A stretch of DNA of 64,000 nucleotides from the NCBI RefSeq assembly GCF_002127325.2, contig NC_035441.2:47186663-47250662 (forward strand). The letters are read 5' to 3'. Under the pieces are notes generated by a model that was not told the origin of the DNA, ran no database searches, and worked only from the letters and a program-made list of their open reading frames with translations. Shown in pieces: positions 11,060-22,504 of the stretch. Numbering within the stretch: position 1 is the stretch's first letter; each line of letters begins with the position of its first letter. The translations under genes were made by a program, and so were the position numbers. The DNA is from Helianthus annuus. Taxonomy: Eukaryota; Streptophyta; Magnoliopsida; Asterales; Asteraceae.

Positions 11060-13307
11060 TGTCACACCCCCAAAATCCACCTGCGGATAACCCCCGCTTT
11101 GAGGGCGTGACTGACCAGGATCCAGCCACCAATTATACCGAACATCGAATAATAGTAGAAATATTTACTATCCAAGGTAGTAAGCAACATTGCAATTTAA
11201 GTTCGATAATTAGTTTAACAAAACAGCGGAAGCATAAACCAAATAGTTTTAAAGATAGTTCTTAGTTCAAGGTAAATAAACCCAACACACGGGTTCCGAC
11301 GAACACTACACATCCCCAAGCAGCAGCTCCTCAGTCACGGGTTACATGCAAAGCATGCAGTAAGGGGTCAACAATGATGCTGAGTGAGTTCACTAGTTGT
11401 CCATTTTTAGTTTACCAAAAACTTAAGTTGTTTAGATAAAGTATTTATAATCACGTTGTGGGGAGCTACCCCATCTGTAAGCTCACTAAACTGTAGATAC
11501 CGAAACTGTTGACGAAATAAAAATCGTGCCCCGAGTCAATGTCTATCGTCATTGACCATGTTGCAAGGTCTACTAGTTCACGCCCGATCTCCCCCGGTCA
11601 CGGTGTGAGGTTGTCAAACCTAATAGCGCTATCAACTAATAACCCGTTCGCCCCCGGCGACTAATCGGTACTTTAAGCAGGGACTTAGAGTGATAGAGTT
11701 TCGTTTAGTATAGCTAGTTGTGATTTATAAATAATGTCCAAACGTATCTCCCCTGGAGATAGTAGTTACCCATTCTGTTTTCCCCCGGAGTAATGGGTCA
11801 AAAGTATTTTTCCCAAAGTTGGTAGTTTGTTCGTGTCCCTCCGCGGGACGCATGCTTTTAGTGGGTGAACTCACCTTGGGTTGCTCGGCAGATTAGGTTA
11901 CTTGTCAAACACGTTGGTCACCACGTCCTAACATGGTTACCGGTATAGGTCAGGTTTGGTGTACAAGCAATCACGTAAAATCTACACATAACTAACACAT
12001 TGCATGCATGAAATCAATCAGTGGGTTATTGGGCCGGCCTTAACATTTACACAGTCAAACAGCAACACATAATCCAGTTAACAGGTAGCCCATATTACAC
12101 ATATCGGCCCAATAACCAAAATGGACAGCCCAGTCGCAACCAGGTGGTCTCGAGTCGCAACCAGGAGGTCTCGGCTTGTCACGCTGTGGTTGCGAGTCGC
12201 AACCGTCGTAGTCTCGAGTCGCAACCGTCGCGGTTTCGAGTTGTCATGCTATGGTTGCGAGTCGCAACCGTGCGGTTGCGAGTCGCAATGCTGTCCCTTT
12301 CATGTTCATGTGATGATTCAGATACATCAGTCCCATTAGTACAATGTAATCAGGCCCAAATCGAGTAATAGCCAATAAGGTTCAACTAACAACTTTTCCT
12401 AATCAGTCTATTAGTAAAATTGGATCAAACATTGCCTTTTTGAAATCTTCAAACCACATTCAACAAGTTCATCACAAGTTCATAGTTTTCTAGGGTTTTC
12501 ACCTTAACATAATCATACATTTGGACCGAAAATCACCTATTTCTAACAAGATTATTATGCAAGAACAAGTAAAACATACACTTTGTAGCCGAAATCTTGT
12601 GTTAAACAACCTCATATTGCAAGAAACAATGAAGCATAGATTGGTTGGCCATGAACACTCTTAAACTATCATTTTCTAACCATTTTAAACATGTTATCAC
12701 ATATTTTCAAACTTTACAAATCAACCTAAGAATCATGCATAATACTACTAACCAAGCATTTCATAGTTCATTCAACACAACATAAATCCTATGCATATAA
12801 TAATAATTAACACTAACCGGTTGTGAAGAAGAAGAAGGAGCCGAAACAAAGGAAAGGAACCGAGAAGATGGAGTGTCCGAGTGATGATCTTGACCGAGTT
12901 TCTTGTCCGAGATTCTTGAGCTTGAACCGAAAGTTGGAGGAGAATGGAATGTTGTTTGGGGTTTTCTAGTTGAGAGAGAAGAGAAGTGTATGTGTGGATA
13001 TGTTTGTGTAACAAATGAGGGAAGTGAGGAGAAGGTTGGGATTATATACCAAGTGTCAAGTTGGTTAAGGGGGGGGGTTTCGGCCCAAACCGGTTACGGC
13101 CCAAGAGGCCCACTCGAGACCGAGTGGCCCACTCGCAACCGAGTGGTTGCGAGTCATGGTCTCGACTCACTAGTTTATACGCATATACTTATATATATAA
13201 TACATACACAACACATATCATGCAAAAAGATCACGTTTTCATTTAATAACATATATATACACAAAAATATTACAAGGTGTTCGTTCGGAAAAACCTAGAG
13301 TGTCACA
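11060..13307 (-). repeat. Gypsy-A 5' LTR
   Basis: 2248 bp, near-identical to 3821-6070. The promoter side is at high coordinates: motif array 13107-13168, then TATATAA at about 13042-13048. A second copy of the motif array (12121-12295) falls in the transcribed part of the LTR. Confidence 0.95.
13042..13048 (-). promoter_or_regulatory. Gypsy-A LTR TATA box
   Basis: Minus strand TATATAA, about 260 bases into the LTR from its U3 end, 60-125 bases downstream of the GAGTCGC motif cluster. Position fits a core promoter; activity is inferred. Confidence 0.5.
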
Positions 13308-13312
13308 CACCC

Positions 13313-14810
13313 AAACAGCTGTTACAACAACTGCTCCCACTCAAACACACACCACCACCACTGCCTTACCACCACCATCTGTTCCTGCCCTAAAGCAGAA
13401 GACAGCAGATGACAAAACATCTGCTGTAATGACAACAGTGGTTGAAACACCAGTTGTTTCAACAGCTGTTAGTCAACCACAAACCACTGATTCACCTAAA
13501 ACATCATCTGCCCTCCCTAATATAAAAAGGAGAAGGGTTGTCATATCAGATGATGATTCTCCATCACCACCACCAAAAGCTTCGAAATCCCAAGCACTTG
13601 TCATAGTTTCAAAACCTATTCCTCTCTCTTCAGCTCAACTATACAAACCCTTACCTCCTGCAGGTGTTCAATTTCCTCTTGAACTTGTAACAGTCAGAGA
13701 AGAAATTAAGTCTTCTACTATGAGGATGACCCTGCCAAAAGGAGTTTGCCATCGATTGAAGGATATCCCAGGCCAACTAATATTGAAGAATACTTGAAAA
13801 TCAAGGCCAAGCAAGCAGAGGATATCTCAATCAAAAATAAACAAGGGAAATCTAATAGAGAGTATCAACAAAACTATCAGTTTCTGCTTACATAGGTCAA
13901 AGCTTTGGAACAGTTTGCAAAGAATGTATGTCGGCAAATCTCAGAAAAGGCAGATGAGTCCTTGAGAAAAGACTACATTGAAAACATCATGACCTACAAG
14001 ACATACAAGGCGGAGAAGCACATGTTCAGAAACTGGACTATTCCTGAGCTTGAAAAGGAAGTAGCCAGGATTCATGAAATGATCAAAAATAAAGTCAAGC
14101 AGACTCCCCCAGAAAAATTCAAAGGGGTTGAAGCTGATAAAGCTTTAGAGCTGAAGAGAATGAAAGAGGAGCTGATAATTGCTGAATATGGGTCAAAGAA
14201 CTCTGTGTCTAAGTGGGGAGAAGCGAGGGTCAGGGCCACCTACAAGAGTTTGGAAGAGCTAAGGAAGAAAGATCCAAAAGCTCCACAAAAGCCTGACTAC
14301 TCCAAAGCAAAGGTTTCGAAAGGATAATCAAAGCCAAATCTCAAAAGAACCACTGCTCCTGCTGGTACTGCCATCTACAAAAGAAGGAGACAAAGCTAAT
14401 TAGGTTCTGAAACAGTTCGAGAAATTCTTACTGGAAAAGCCCTTGTGCAAATGGGCGCGTTGGTAATATTGAAAGAAGAATTTGAACTGGAAAAATCTGC
14501 ACATACTACTCAGCCAGTTATGAATAGGCCAGCCTCACCAAACTCCTCAACAAATAAAAATCTCCCAAGAAACCCATCTCACCTAAAAATACAAGAGTGG
14601 AAAACTAACAAACAGAACCACGTATTGACTATAGTCAGGGCAGATGGCGAAGTGAAGAAATTTACAAGGGAACAAGCTCTTGGCCTAAGACTTGAAGATT
14701 TGCAGGATCTCCTTGATCTTCCACTTAGCAAGGATGAAGATGATACAGATGCCTTAACCTTCGAACTACAATTCAAAGGGCAAATAAGGGAACTGTTGTT
14801 GAGGCAATAA
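13313..14810 (+). pseudogene. Copia-A downstream ORF, 3' part, broken
   Basis: It resumes in phase with the pre-insertion frame after Gypsy-A. First comes Thr/Pro-rich text, then a basic-acidic patch (IKRRRVVISDDDSPSPPP) that could be a nuclear localisation signal. Near 13718 the loss of one base shifts the frame. The next frame carries a predicted coiled coil (13905-14327) rich in Glu and Lys. In-frame stops lie at about 13892, 14325 and 14396. The last conserved piece (14445-14810) has HLKIQEWKTNKQNHVLTIVR and a Leu/Asp-rich tail (LRLEDLQDLLDLPL). With 1367-3820 this gives an original protein of well over 1200 residues. Function not recognised; Gag-like or matrix-like roles are as plausible as an envelope. 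Confidence 0.65.
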
Positions 14811-14849
14811 AAATCTACAATAATGGAGAGTTTTGGCATTATCTGTTCC

Positions 14850-14859
14850 AGGGGGAGAT
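14850..14859 (+). promoter_or_regulatory. Copia-A polypurine tract
   Basis: AGGGGGAGAT directly before the 3' LTR start TGTTGGGACTG. It is the plus-strand DNA primer and the same tract type as in the gag-only Copia elements of this window. Confidence 0.85.
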
Positions 14860-15591
14860 TGTTGGGACTGAACCCTACCAAAGGAACAGATAATAAAAGC
14901 CAAAACTGGATCACAACAGTAGATTCAAAATAAGCAGATGTTTGGTTGCAAGTCTCTCCCCTTGAAAGTGGTTTCAACATCTGCTGGCCTCCTATCCGCT
15001 GATCATGCAATCTGCTGACCTACAACTACTGACCAAGACAAAGTCTGATAGAAGAACTAAAGCTCTGCTGCTCAATCTACTGCCTTGGATCAAGCACTGC
15101 TGATCATGACAACATCTGCTGGGCTCACAGCAGTGGAAGGATGCAGCAGCAGTTTATATTTGGTTTATGCATTGTAATGTAATATCAGTAGTTAGCATAA
15201 GCAGTATTTGTATAGATCAGTTGTTAGAGTTTGTTAGGAGGTTAGATGTCACTTTCATGGTGACGTCAGCTTAGATGCTCAGAGGTTTGCAAGTGCCTAT
15301 AAATAGAACAGTACTCTGTACTGTTCTGTTTAGCTCATTCACTATCTTCTTTCTGCACGAACAAACACTGAGCTCGGGCTGAGGGGGAGTTTGCATATCA
15401 TACTTGCATTGTAATCAAAGTTTAAAAATAAATTTAATCATTTGATTCATTGTTGAAAATGTATGATTGAAAGCATTTCTTCTGTTTCATTGTGAAAAGT
15501 TTGTTCCATATAAATTCCGCTGCACTACGCTTTCACTTGTTCATTTAATTTCAAACGCAAATCACAATCAATCCAAACTCAGATCCTAACA
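14860..15591 (+). repeat. Copia-A 3' LTR
   Basis: 732 bp from TGTTGGGACT to ATCCTAACA, with inverted ends as usual. Repeats of CTGCTG and CTGATCATG type fill about 14982-15140. The promoter follows at 15261-15305. The 5' partner is outside the window, so the call rests on the purine tract, the inverted ends and the promoter. Confidence 0.85.
15261..15305 (+). promoter_or_regulatory. Copia-A LTR core promoter
   Basis: A palindromic bZIP-type site TGACGTCA (15261-15268), then TATAAATA at 15298-15305. The short palindrome ACAGTACTCTGTACTGT follows the TATA box and may mark the start region. Confidence 0.6.
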
Positions 15592-16682
15592 AGTGTTAAG
15601 TGCGAAGTAGGCAAAGACAGACTTCCTACTTTGTAGAGTGTTATAGTAACTATCTCGGTTAGTGTTCTACTAGATGGAGATTTGGAACACCTTAGGAATT
15701 TCAAATAGATAGTGATCATTTGCTTGACCCGCAAAGCCCAATAGGATTTCCATGCACTACAAGTTGTTATTACATGGGCCCCTGTAATAATAAATTGCCT
15801 TGCATGGTCACCCTAATTTTCTCTCGTTCAAAGCAATTGATCAGACAGAGAGGGGACACTATTGCCTACATACCTTCAACATAGAAAGGACTTTTATGGT
15901 GGTCCACACGCTAACATCCATTGTCGTTACGCGTGAAATGGCACAATGCTTAGACAGAATAGGAATAAAGAGTATTCCTAGCAATAGTAGTTGGAGGGGC
16001 ACCTTCAAGATGAGTACCTCATCTTCCTTGTCTGGACAAGAGTGTCGTCAAGCATGTTTCATAATAGCCACCGGGACCACATCTCACTGATAAGGTTGTT
16101 GTCCAAGGTTACCTCCTCTGCCTCGCCGTCACTGCCGTAGTCAGGCACCTTCGCATTCGAGGGGGAAGAACAGCCATCTTCTACGGAATCAAGCTCAGGG
16201 TCTCGTTTGGTAATCACATCAGCCATAAGCTCCGAAGTATACACGAGGTCGATAATCTTATTGTGCGAGTCAAGAACAATAATAGAATTCGAAGTCGAAG
16301 GTATCTCGTCCCGGCAATAATTATTTCATACACATATATGCATATATATTAATGAATAATAATGTTACTTAGTATATACAGGCAAATAAAAGTAACATGT
16401 CACATATAACTCTTGTTTGTTCTTTCGTGGGTCATTTCGTCTTCGGCAAGTCTATCTCACATAGACTATACCTCAATTGGCACATTAGTCGGGGTATTCT
16501 TCCTCCCAATTTTTGTCCTTGCTTTGTCTTTCCTTTGAAAAATGTTTCATTCATGGATCTTGGCGCTTTCGGAAATGCAATGAAAAACATTTTTACTCGA
16601 CAACAAACAAAAAGGTTTTCGTGAGGGAATCCTATTGATTGTAGTCTAGAATCGAGAAGGAATCCTAGTTCACTACAATCGA
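15592..16682 (-). other. Internal DNA of Gypsy-B next to its 5' LTR
   Basis: It lies between the Copia-A 3' LTR and the Gypsy-B primer site, so it should be Gypsy-B leader and early coding DNA, with Copia-A inserted into it. Only one stretch (16059-16315) reads like protein. The rest is broken by stops and I recognise no domain in it. Confidence 0.45.
16059..16315 (-). pseudogene. Unrecognised open frame inside Gypsy-B
   Basis: Minus-strand frame of about 80 residues, open from near 16315 to the stop at 16059. It reads TSNSIIVLDSHNKIIDLVYT, then an acidic segment with DYGSDGEAEEVTLDNN. The composition looks like real protein, not random translation. No known motif, no clear start. It could be a remnant of gag, an exon of a captured gene or another element's ORF. 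Confidence 0.3.
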
Positions 16683-16695
16683 AGCTCTGATACCA
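16683..16695 (-). promoter_or_regulatory. Gypsy-B primer binding site (initiator Met tRNA)
   Basis: Minus strand TGGTATCAGAGCT, three bases from the LTR boundary at 16699. It fixes both the orientation of Gypsy-B and the identity of 16699-22504 as its 5' LTR. Confidence 0.8.
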
Positions 16696-17955
16696 ACCTG
16701 TCACACCCTGACTTTTGCGGAAGCGTGTGCGTGTGACTTGATCAGTTTTCATTGCATTTGATTAAGTAAACAACTACATAACTAAAATAACGATGTTCAT
16801 CCATTAATAAGTTTAAAACGTTACAAAACATAAGTTGTTTAAGTTACAAGCCACAAATAGGACTTGTTTAACAAAAGACTAATTTCACGAGACTTTGCAT
16901 TCTACATCTCATCAAGGATGGGATATACGAATCAAACCCTCAGAAGTGGATGACATATAAACTTGAAATTTACAACTTGAAAACACCACCAGCGCCCAAG
17001 ATCCATCTTGTTTCCTGAAATACATGTAATTTTGAAAACATCAACAAAAGTTGAGCGAGTTCATGTGTTTTTGTATGAGTTCCAAATAAACTTGTAAACA
17101 TTTGAGAGTATTCTTTTGATAACCGGTATGTAAAGCTCTTATGAATAGATCATTAATGTTTTGCAAGGACATTAATATATGTGGTGCGTAGGAAGTGCTC
17201 AAACCTAGCGAATTTCCTCCGGTCCATCCGGCGGGAACGACATAGTCACAACATGAGTGGGGCTCGCTACACCCGATAGATCTACCACTCCTGCCCCTCA
17301 GTCTTAACTAGATTAATGGCACTTAGGAGAGATACTACCCATCTACATGATCTAACAGTTTATTCCTTAGCTAAACCATACCATTGAAACATGTATTTCA
17401 CCTCCGAAAGTTAAAAAATCAGAAAACAGTTATGAGAAAAGGGGGACATGAACTCACAAATTTGCGTCTGCAGTCTCGTGTACTCAAAGTCTCTATCCAC
17501 AGGTTGTACCACTACCTACACATGTGCTATGTTTTATTAGAAACTTAGGTCGTGTAACGAATCTTAGTCTTAGTTATTTTTAAGACTTATTTTGGAATTT
17601 TGGTTTACTTTGAGTTACACACTTGGTGTATGTTGTATATGTAATTATATAATTCCAAATTATATAAATATTGGTTAAAATAAGGATATTTTAACTTAAT
17701 TCACTTCCATGCAAATATTCGGAACATTGTTGAAAATAATATATTTTTAACTCATTTTTCATATGGTTCATATGTATGTATTTCCAAGTATAGGTATACT
17801 TGTATAATATGTACGTTATTTTGTATTCTCATACTCGTGTATAATACTTGTATATGCATATTTTACCAAGCGTTGGTAGTGTATGACGGTATGTATTTAT
17901 ATGTATAGGAATACGTATTTTCCTTGTATTTATTAAGTATTTTATACTTAATTTA

Positions 17956-19350
17956 GAGAAAAATGCCCGGATAGTCCCTGTGGTTTCGCCTTTTTTCACC
18001 TATAGTCCCCAACTTTCTAAAACTACCTGAATAGTCCCCAAGTTTTGCAATTTTGTTCTCGGATAGTCCCTGGCGCGTAACTGGGTTAGTTTTTAATGTT
18101 AGATGAGTGTGAAATTACAAAAATACCCTTAATAATTAATAAAAAAGACCTAACCTTTTACCCACCCCAACCCCCATCCCTTTCCCTTTCCCCTTTTCTT
18201 CTCTCCGACCGATGTCCAAATCACCATCACCAGTTTTCCCTTTCTCTCTCTCTCCCTACTCTTTCTCCCTGGTACCACCATCACCTCCACCGCAGCCATC
18301 ACCACCGACCACCACTTTCAACCCAATAAACAAACGCTAACCTCTTCTTCCATCCATCATGAACTCAACCAACTCATTCATGTAACTCTTCACCTTCATC
18401 ATTAATGGAGGAACAAAGACTCATACTACCAGGAGGCAGGTATGAAAAAGGAAAACTCATCGGAACCGGCACCTTCTCCAAGGTTTACCAAGGCAGAGAA
18501 CTCGCCACCGGTGAAAGCGTCGCCATTAAAGACATCAACAAAGATCAAGTCAAAGATCAAGGCATGGTTGACCAGATCCAGCGAGAAATCTCCACCACAC
18601 GTCTCCTCCGTCATCCACACATCGTCGAGCTTTGTGAAGTTTTAGCAACAAAATCTAAGATCTTTATATGGTATCAACCAAGCCTCCATCGACACCCCTG
18701 CTTCCCTTAATTTTCCGGCCATCCAACTTGATCGAGTTCTCCCTTCACCATGGCGGTGCGTGTGGAGTATCCGGGATCTGGTGCGGGTGGATCGGGATTG
18801 AGCGGCGGAAGATTGTGAACAGGGGCGGTGGCGGAGGAAATGCGGCAGTGGTGGAGAGTTTGGTTGCAGGTTCCATGGTGGTTTGATGCTCACCACCGCC
18901 TCAAGTTTTGGAGATTCTCCACAGTGGTGGTTCAATGTATGTATGTGTTCGGTTTTAAATTGAATTGTCTGATGTATGTATGCAGGCTTTAAATTGAAAT
19001 TGTCTCTCAATTATATATGTATGTACTGGGTTGAGTTGATGATGGGGTAAGATTGGAGGTGGGTTGGGTAAAGAAGATGATAATGGTGAGATAAGGTTTG
19101 GGGTGATGAAGATGATGACAGTGGGACCTATTTAAATATTTCTTTTAATATTAAAAATTAAAAAAATTTATTAGTAAGGGCATTATAGTTATTTCACACC
19201 AATCTAACATTAAAAACTAACCCAGTTACGCGCCAGGGACAATCCGAGAACAAAATTGCAAAACTTGGGGACTATTTAGGTAGTTTTAGAAAGTTGGGGA
19301 CTATAGGTGAAAAAAGGCGAAACCACAGGGACTATCCGGGCATTTTTCTC
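17956..19350. mobile_element. Pack-MULE carrying a CIPK kinase exon fragment
   Basis: 1395 bp with terminal inverted repeats of about 150-180 bp. The ends read GAGAAAAATGCCCGG and CCGGGCATTTTTCTC. A perfect 9-bp duplication cttaattta flanks it at 17947-17955 and 19351-19359, the Mutator superfamily signature. No transposase is encoded. Between the repeats lies host-gene-like sequence: a CT-rich 5' UTR-like stretch, a kinase exon piece and a GC-rich piece of unknown origin (18668-18900). It sits inside the Gypsy-B LTR. Confidence 0.93.
18405..18665 (+). pseudogene. Captured N-terminal fragment of a CBL-interacting protein kinase (CIPK/SnRK3)
   Basis: The ATG at 18405 opens about 87 residues of kinase N-lobe. 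The Gly-rich loop is [10 protein letters not shown], the ATP-binding Lys is in VAIKDINK, and [18 protein letters not shown] with [14 protein letters not shown] are the usual CIPK segments before the hinge. Homology stops at KSKIF (about 18665), where the family normally goes on into the hinge; unrelated codons follow to a stop at 18710. There is no catalytic loop, activation loop or NAF domain, so it cannot be a kinase. CIPKs act in calcium-dependent ion signalling with CBL proteins. The clean reading frame suggests recent capture. Transcripts could feed small RNAs against the parent gene, which is speculation. Confidence 0.85.
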
Positions 19351-20327
19351 CTTAATTTATGTATAATTTTCCGGAATATTATTTTTGTACAATTCAAAAT
19401 CACCAACTTTATATTCTTAAAATATATATATTTTAAGAGAATTTTATTGAAAAATATCTATAAGTTTTATTTGATAAAAATATGTATACTTCCACATATA
19501 TCATAAAAATAATATATTTTTAAGATTAAGGTTAGAAAAATATATATTTTTAGTTGACACCAAAATAATATATTTTTAGTTGACACCAAAATAATATATT
19601 TTTGAGTTGTTTATGAAAAAATATATTTTTCTCCACTTCAAGAATAATATATTTCCAATTTGACAAGATATGATATATTTTATAATAGTTGTAAAAATCC
19701 ATACTTTGCCGTTTCTTCAGTTTCAAAAATACCGTTTACCACATTTGTCAAGATACGAATTTATTTCCGGAATATATATATATGGCAAAAGTGTCCATTG
19801 TCCGAATCGTCCAATATTTGGGTATAAGTTATATATTTATTTTTCTTGTGATTTTTGTAATATTTCAATTTGCAATTTTTAGTATTTTGGTGTGATATAT
19901 TATTTTCAAGGTTCCTAATTTTTAGTACAACTAATACAAGCAATATACATGTAGCGAATAATTTTTGTAACATCTAAATATATATTTTACTAAGTACATA
20001 CTTAGTCATTTTTATTATTAAAAATCAACCTCCAATACTTGTATTTTTTATAACAAAAATTATGGCAAATTTTATATTTAAAAACCATGACAAAAAATTA
20101 CTTGTAAACACTTGTTTAAAAATATTTTTCTAAGTGTTGGATTTTTATAAAATTTTTGCCATAGTTTCCCTTGAAAATGGAGGTTTCCGTGCTTATTAGT
20201 ATATCATTTTCTTTTCAAAAACTCATCATCAATCATCAACCATTATCCTACAACTTACCATAAGCCATAACATGCACTTCTACAAGATGGTATGAACTTT
20301 AAGTTTTATAAAATCTTGTAGTATTTT

Positions 20328-20776
20328 TGTTGGTGCACTACGTCTATTGACTTCGTCTTGTATCATGTAATAGGATAGAATGGGTTAGAATAACCAGTGC
20401 ACGAGGTTTAGATAACGAAAGTTCACGGTTTAGCAAGGAGGTCCGCTTATATGGACATTGTCCATATAAGCGAACCACACTCACTGAACTGGTTCGCTCA
20501 TAGGGTTGTACATATAAGCGAACCTGACAGGTTCGCTTATATGGTTGTCCTATGAGCGAACCCAATCACCTATAAATAGTGCACTAGTTGTTTCATTTGG
20601 TAACGGCTCGGAACTTGTAACGAAGTGCTGTCGGTTTGCTTCCAGGTTGTAAACATTGTCAGAATTAATACAAGAAGCGTTATATTTAGTTTGAGCATCT
20701 AATTCACTGATTCCGCCTTTGAATTGGATAAACGACTCTTCTGATCGACTCATTCAGGGTCAACGACGATCCAACA
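20328..20776 (+). repeat. Copia solo LTR
   Basis: 449 bp, TGTTGGTGCA to GATCCAACA, with the duplication atttt at 20323-20327 and 20777-20781. Its start aligns with the LTR starts of Copia-D and Copia-C, so it is a related family. A cluster of GTTCGCTTATATGG-type repeats, partly palindromic, fills about 20440-20562 and is followed directly by TATAAATA (20571-20578). It formed by LTR-LTR recombination after insertion in the Gypsy-B LTR. Confidence 0.9.
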
Positions 20777-22504
20777 ATTTTAACATGTTGTTTAACATGT
20801 TTAACTAACACTAAAACCATGGTTTTTATTTCATAAAACTCACTCTTACAAATTTTCAATCTTTACAACTTGTAACTCACTTTTACAAAAATTCATCTTC
20901 ATGGGTTTTTCATGTTTTCCATACTTTACTAGCTCCATTTTAACACATAAAATATGTTTATTTTCTTTTTAAAAACCAAGTCTTGTAAATGATGAAGTAA
21001 ACTTTATTTTTCTTGAACTTTTATGTTTCGAATCCTTTACTTTTACAACCTACATCTTGTAAGAATCATCATTCTTCACAAAATCAAGTTTATATTCAAG
21101 TTCATACTAAACATAAAGGATGATCAACATAGATCTTTCAAGATTCATCCTCATTCTTGCTAGATCATGTTTTAAATCATCATCTAGCAAGCTTTTATGT
21201 GGCGATCTACACCATACATGCAAGAAATCATCAAACAAGTTCATCACACAAATTAAACAACTTAGATCTTCATGATTTTAAGCTTTATGTTTATGTTCAT
21301 CTTCTTGTTTTGGTGTGATCTTTAGATTATCTTGTTACTACATACTTTAACCACTAAATTCAAGTGTAAAAACAAGATCAAGAGAGCTTACTACTAGCAC
21401 AAGGGCTAGGGAAGATCAAGATGCAAGATGAAGAAGAAAATAGGTGGTTAATAGCTCCACAAGATGGTCCTTCAAGTCTCCTTGCTTGCAACCTTCCTAA
21501 GTAGCCTTGATACACCTTGGAGAATGCTTAGATTGCTTGGAAATGGACTCGAAAAATGAGAGGAGAAGGGAGTTCTTGTGAAGTTTTAATATTGTGAGAA
21601 GATTATGTGAAGAAGTTAGAGTCTTATGTCCCTTTATCCCACAACATGTTATTACACCATGGTTCTTCTGTTTAATATCTTTGTAACAAGCCTAAATAAA
21701 ATATTCAAGAAAATAGTAGGGTGTGGGGCCCTCTTGAACCGGCCTATGGGAGGGGGGTATCTGGTTGAATTTTTAAGTTAGTTTGTTAATCTAGTTACAT
21801 TTCAACGATTTAGTTAGGGGTTTAGTGCGTTTAGATGTTTTGACGTGTAATACGGTATTTAGTGTTAACAATAAGCCTTATGATGTTGAAACAATGCTTC
21901 TAGTTCAATTTTGGTGTTTCGGGTAGTGTCCAGTTATTCGTTTGGTTACCGGTTCGTTAAGGTGCTAAATTGCGATGTTTAGTGTGTTATGTGATACCTT
22001 TTATGACAGTTTTCATTCCTGACACTTTACAAGTTATTCTGGACAATTAAACCTTATTTCTGCATTGAATTTTGATGTTTAATTGCTGAATTTTGCAGAA
22101 TTTTGCTGAATTATGCATTTAGGGTGTGTTTCGGGTACTTTTTAATGCTTATTCGTCACTCGGAAGGAAGTTTCATAACCCTTACTTTCCTACATGAAAT
22201 TCTAGCTTAAACTTTGGTTCTGAGCCTCATTCTGTGTCCTAACATGATGTCTGTCTGAGTACTGAACTCCTGTCAGTACTACTAGTTTATCTGATTATTG
22301 TGCTAGTTTCGTTCTGTGCACTAATTTAACTGTTTCAAGTTGCATTTAACAATCATAAGTAACATGCAACATGCAATGTATTTATGAGTTCTTTGAAAGT
22401 AAATCGTGGAATCATTCATATCATTATTTCATCACACCCAACCATATATCACAAGTTACTATTCACATTGTACGGAAATACATGGAAAAGTGCCCGTTGT
22501 CACA

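Larger units (their letters stand above)
3821..13307 (-). mobile_element. Gypsy-A, Tekay-type chromovirus, nearly complete
   Basis: A full LTR element of 9487 bp on the minus strand. LTRs are 3821-6070 (3' LTR) and 11060-13307 (5' LTR). The target duplication caccc flanks it at 3816-3820 and 13308-13312. The initiator-Met primer site and a purine tract abut the LTRs, and one gag-pol frame lies between them. By eye the LTRs differ at about a dozen positions over 2.25 kb plus a G-run length change, so insertion was recent. The host is the downstream ORF of Copia-A. A frameshift near the gag start is the only obvious coding damage. Confidence 0.97.
1..15591 (+). mobile_element. Copia-A, Sirevirus-like LTR retrotransposon, 3' part, split by Gypsy-A
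   Basis: The 3' portion of a Ty1/copia element enters at the left window edge. Order: end of pol (1-801), spacer (802-1366), a long downstream ORF (1367-14810, decayed), polypurine tract (14850-14859) and 3' LTR (14860-15591). The extra ORF between RNase H and the 3' LTR is the arrangement known for Sireviruses, where it is called env-like. Gypsy-A (3821-13307) sits inside the downstream ORF with the 5-bp duplication caccc at 3816-3820 and 13308-13312. The 5' half and 5' LTR lie outside the window, so its own TSD cannot be checked; the base run after the LTR is agtgt. Stops and frameshifts in the downstream ORF show it is older than its insert. Confidence 0.9.
16699..22504 (-). repeat. Gypsy-B 5' LTR with two nested insertions
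   Basis: It begins TGTCACACCC and ends CCCGTTGTCACA, the same end style as Gypsy-A and Gypsy-C. Without the Pack-MULE (1395 bp plus 9) and the solo LTR (449 bp plus 5) it would be about 3.9 kb. No long open frame of its own. The segment 19360-20320 is very AT-rich with recurring AATATATTTTT words. The other LTR is outside the window, so identity and TSD cannot be tested. Confidence 0.7.

Noticed and set aside
15592..16330. Endogenous pararetrovirus remnant
   Set aside because: Some minus-strand translations look protein-like but I see no reverse transcriptase, protease or movement-protein motif to support it.
18405..18710. A functional CIPK gene
   Set aside because: Only the N-lobe is present, inside a Pack-MULE, with unrelated codons after residue 87.
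20344..20753. Two minus-strand open frames of 67-73 codons
   Set aside because: They lie wholly within the solo LTR and its palindromic array; no protein features.
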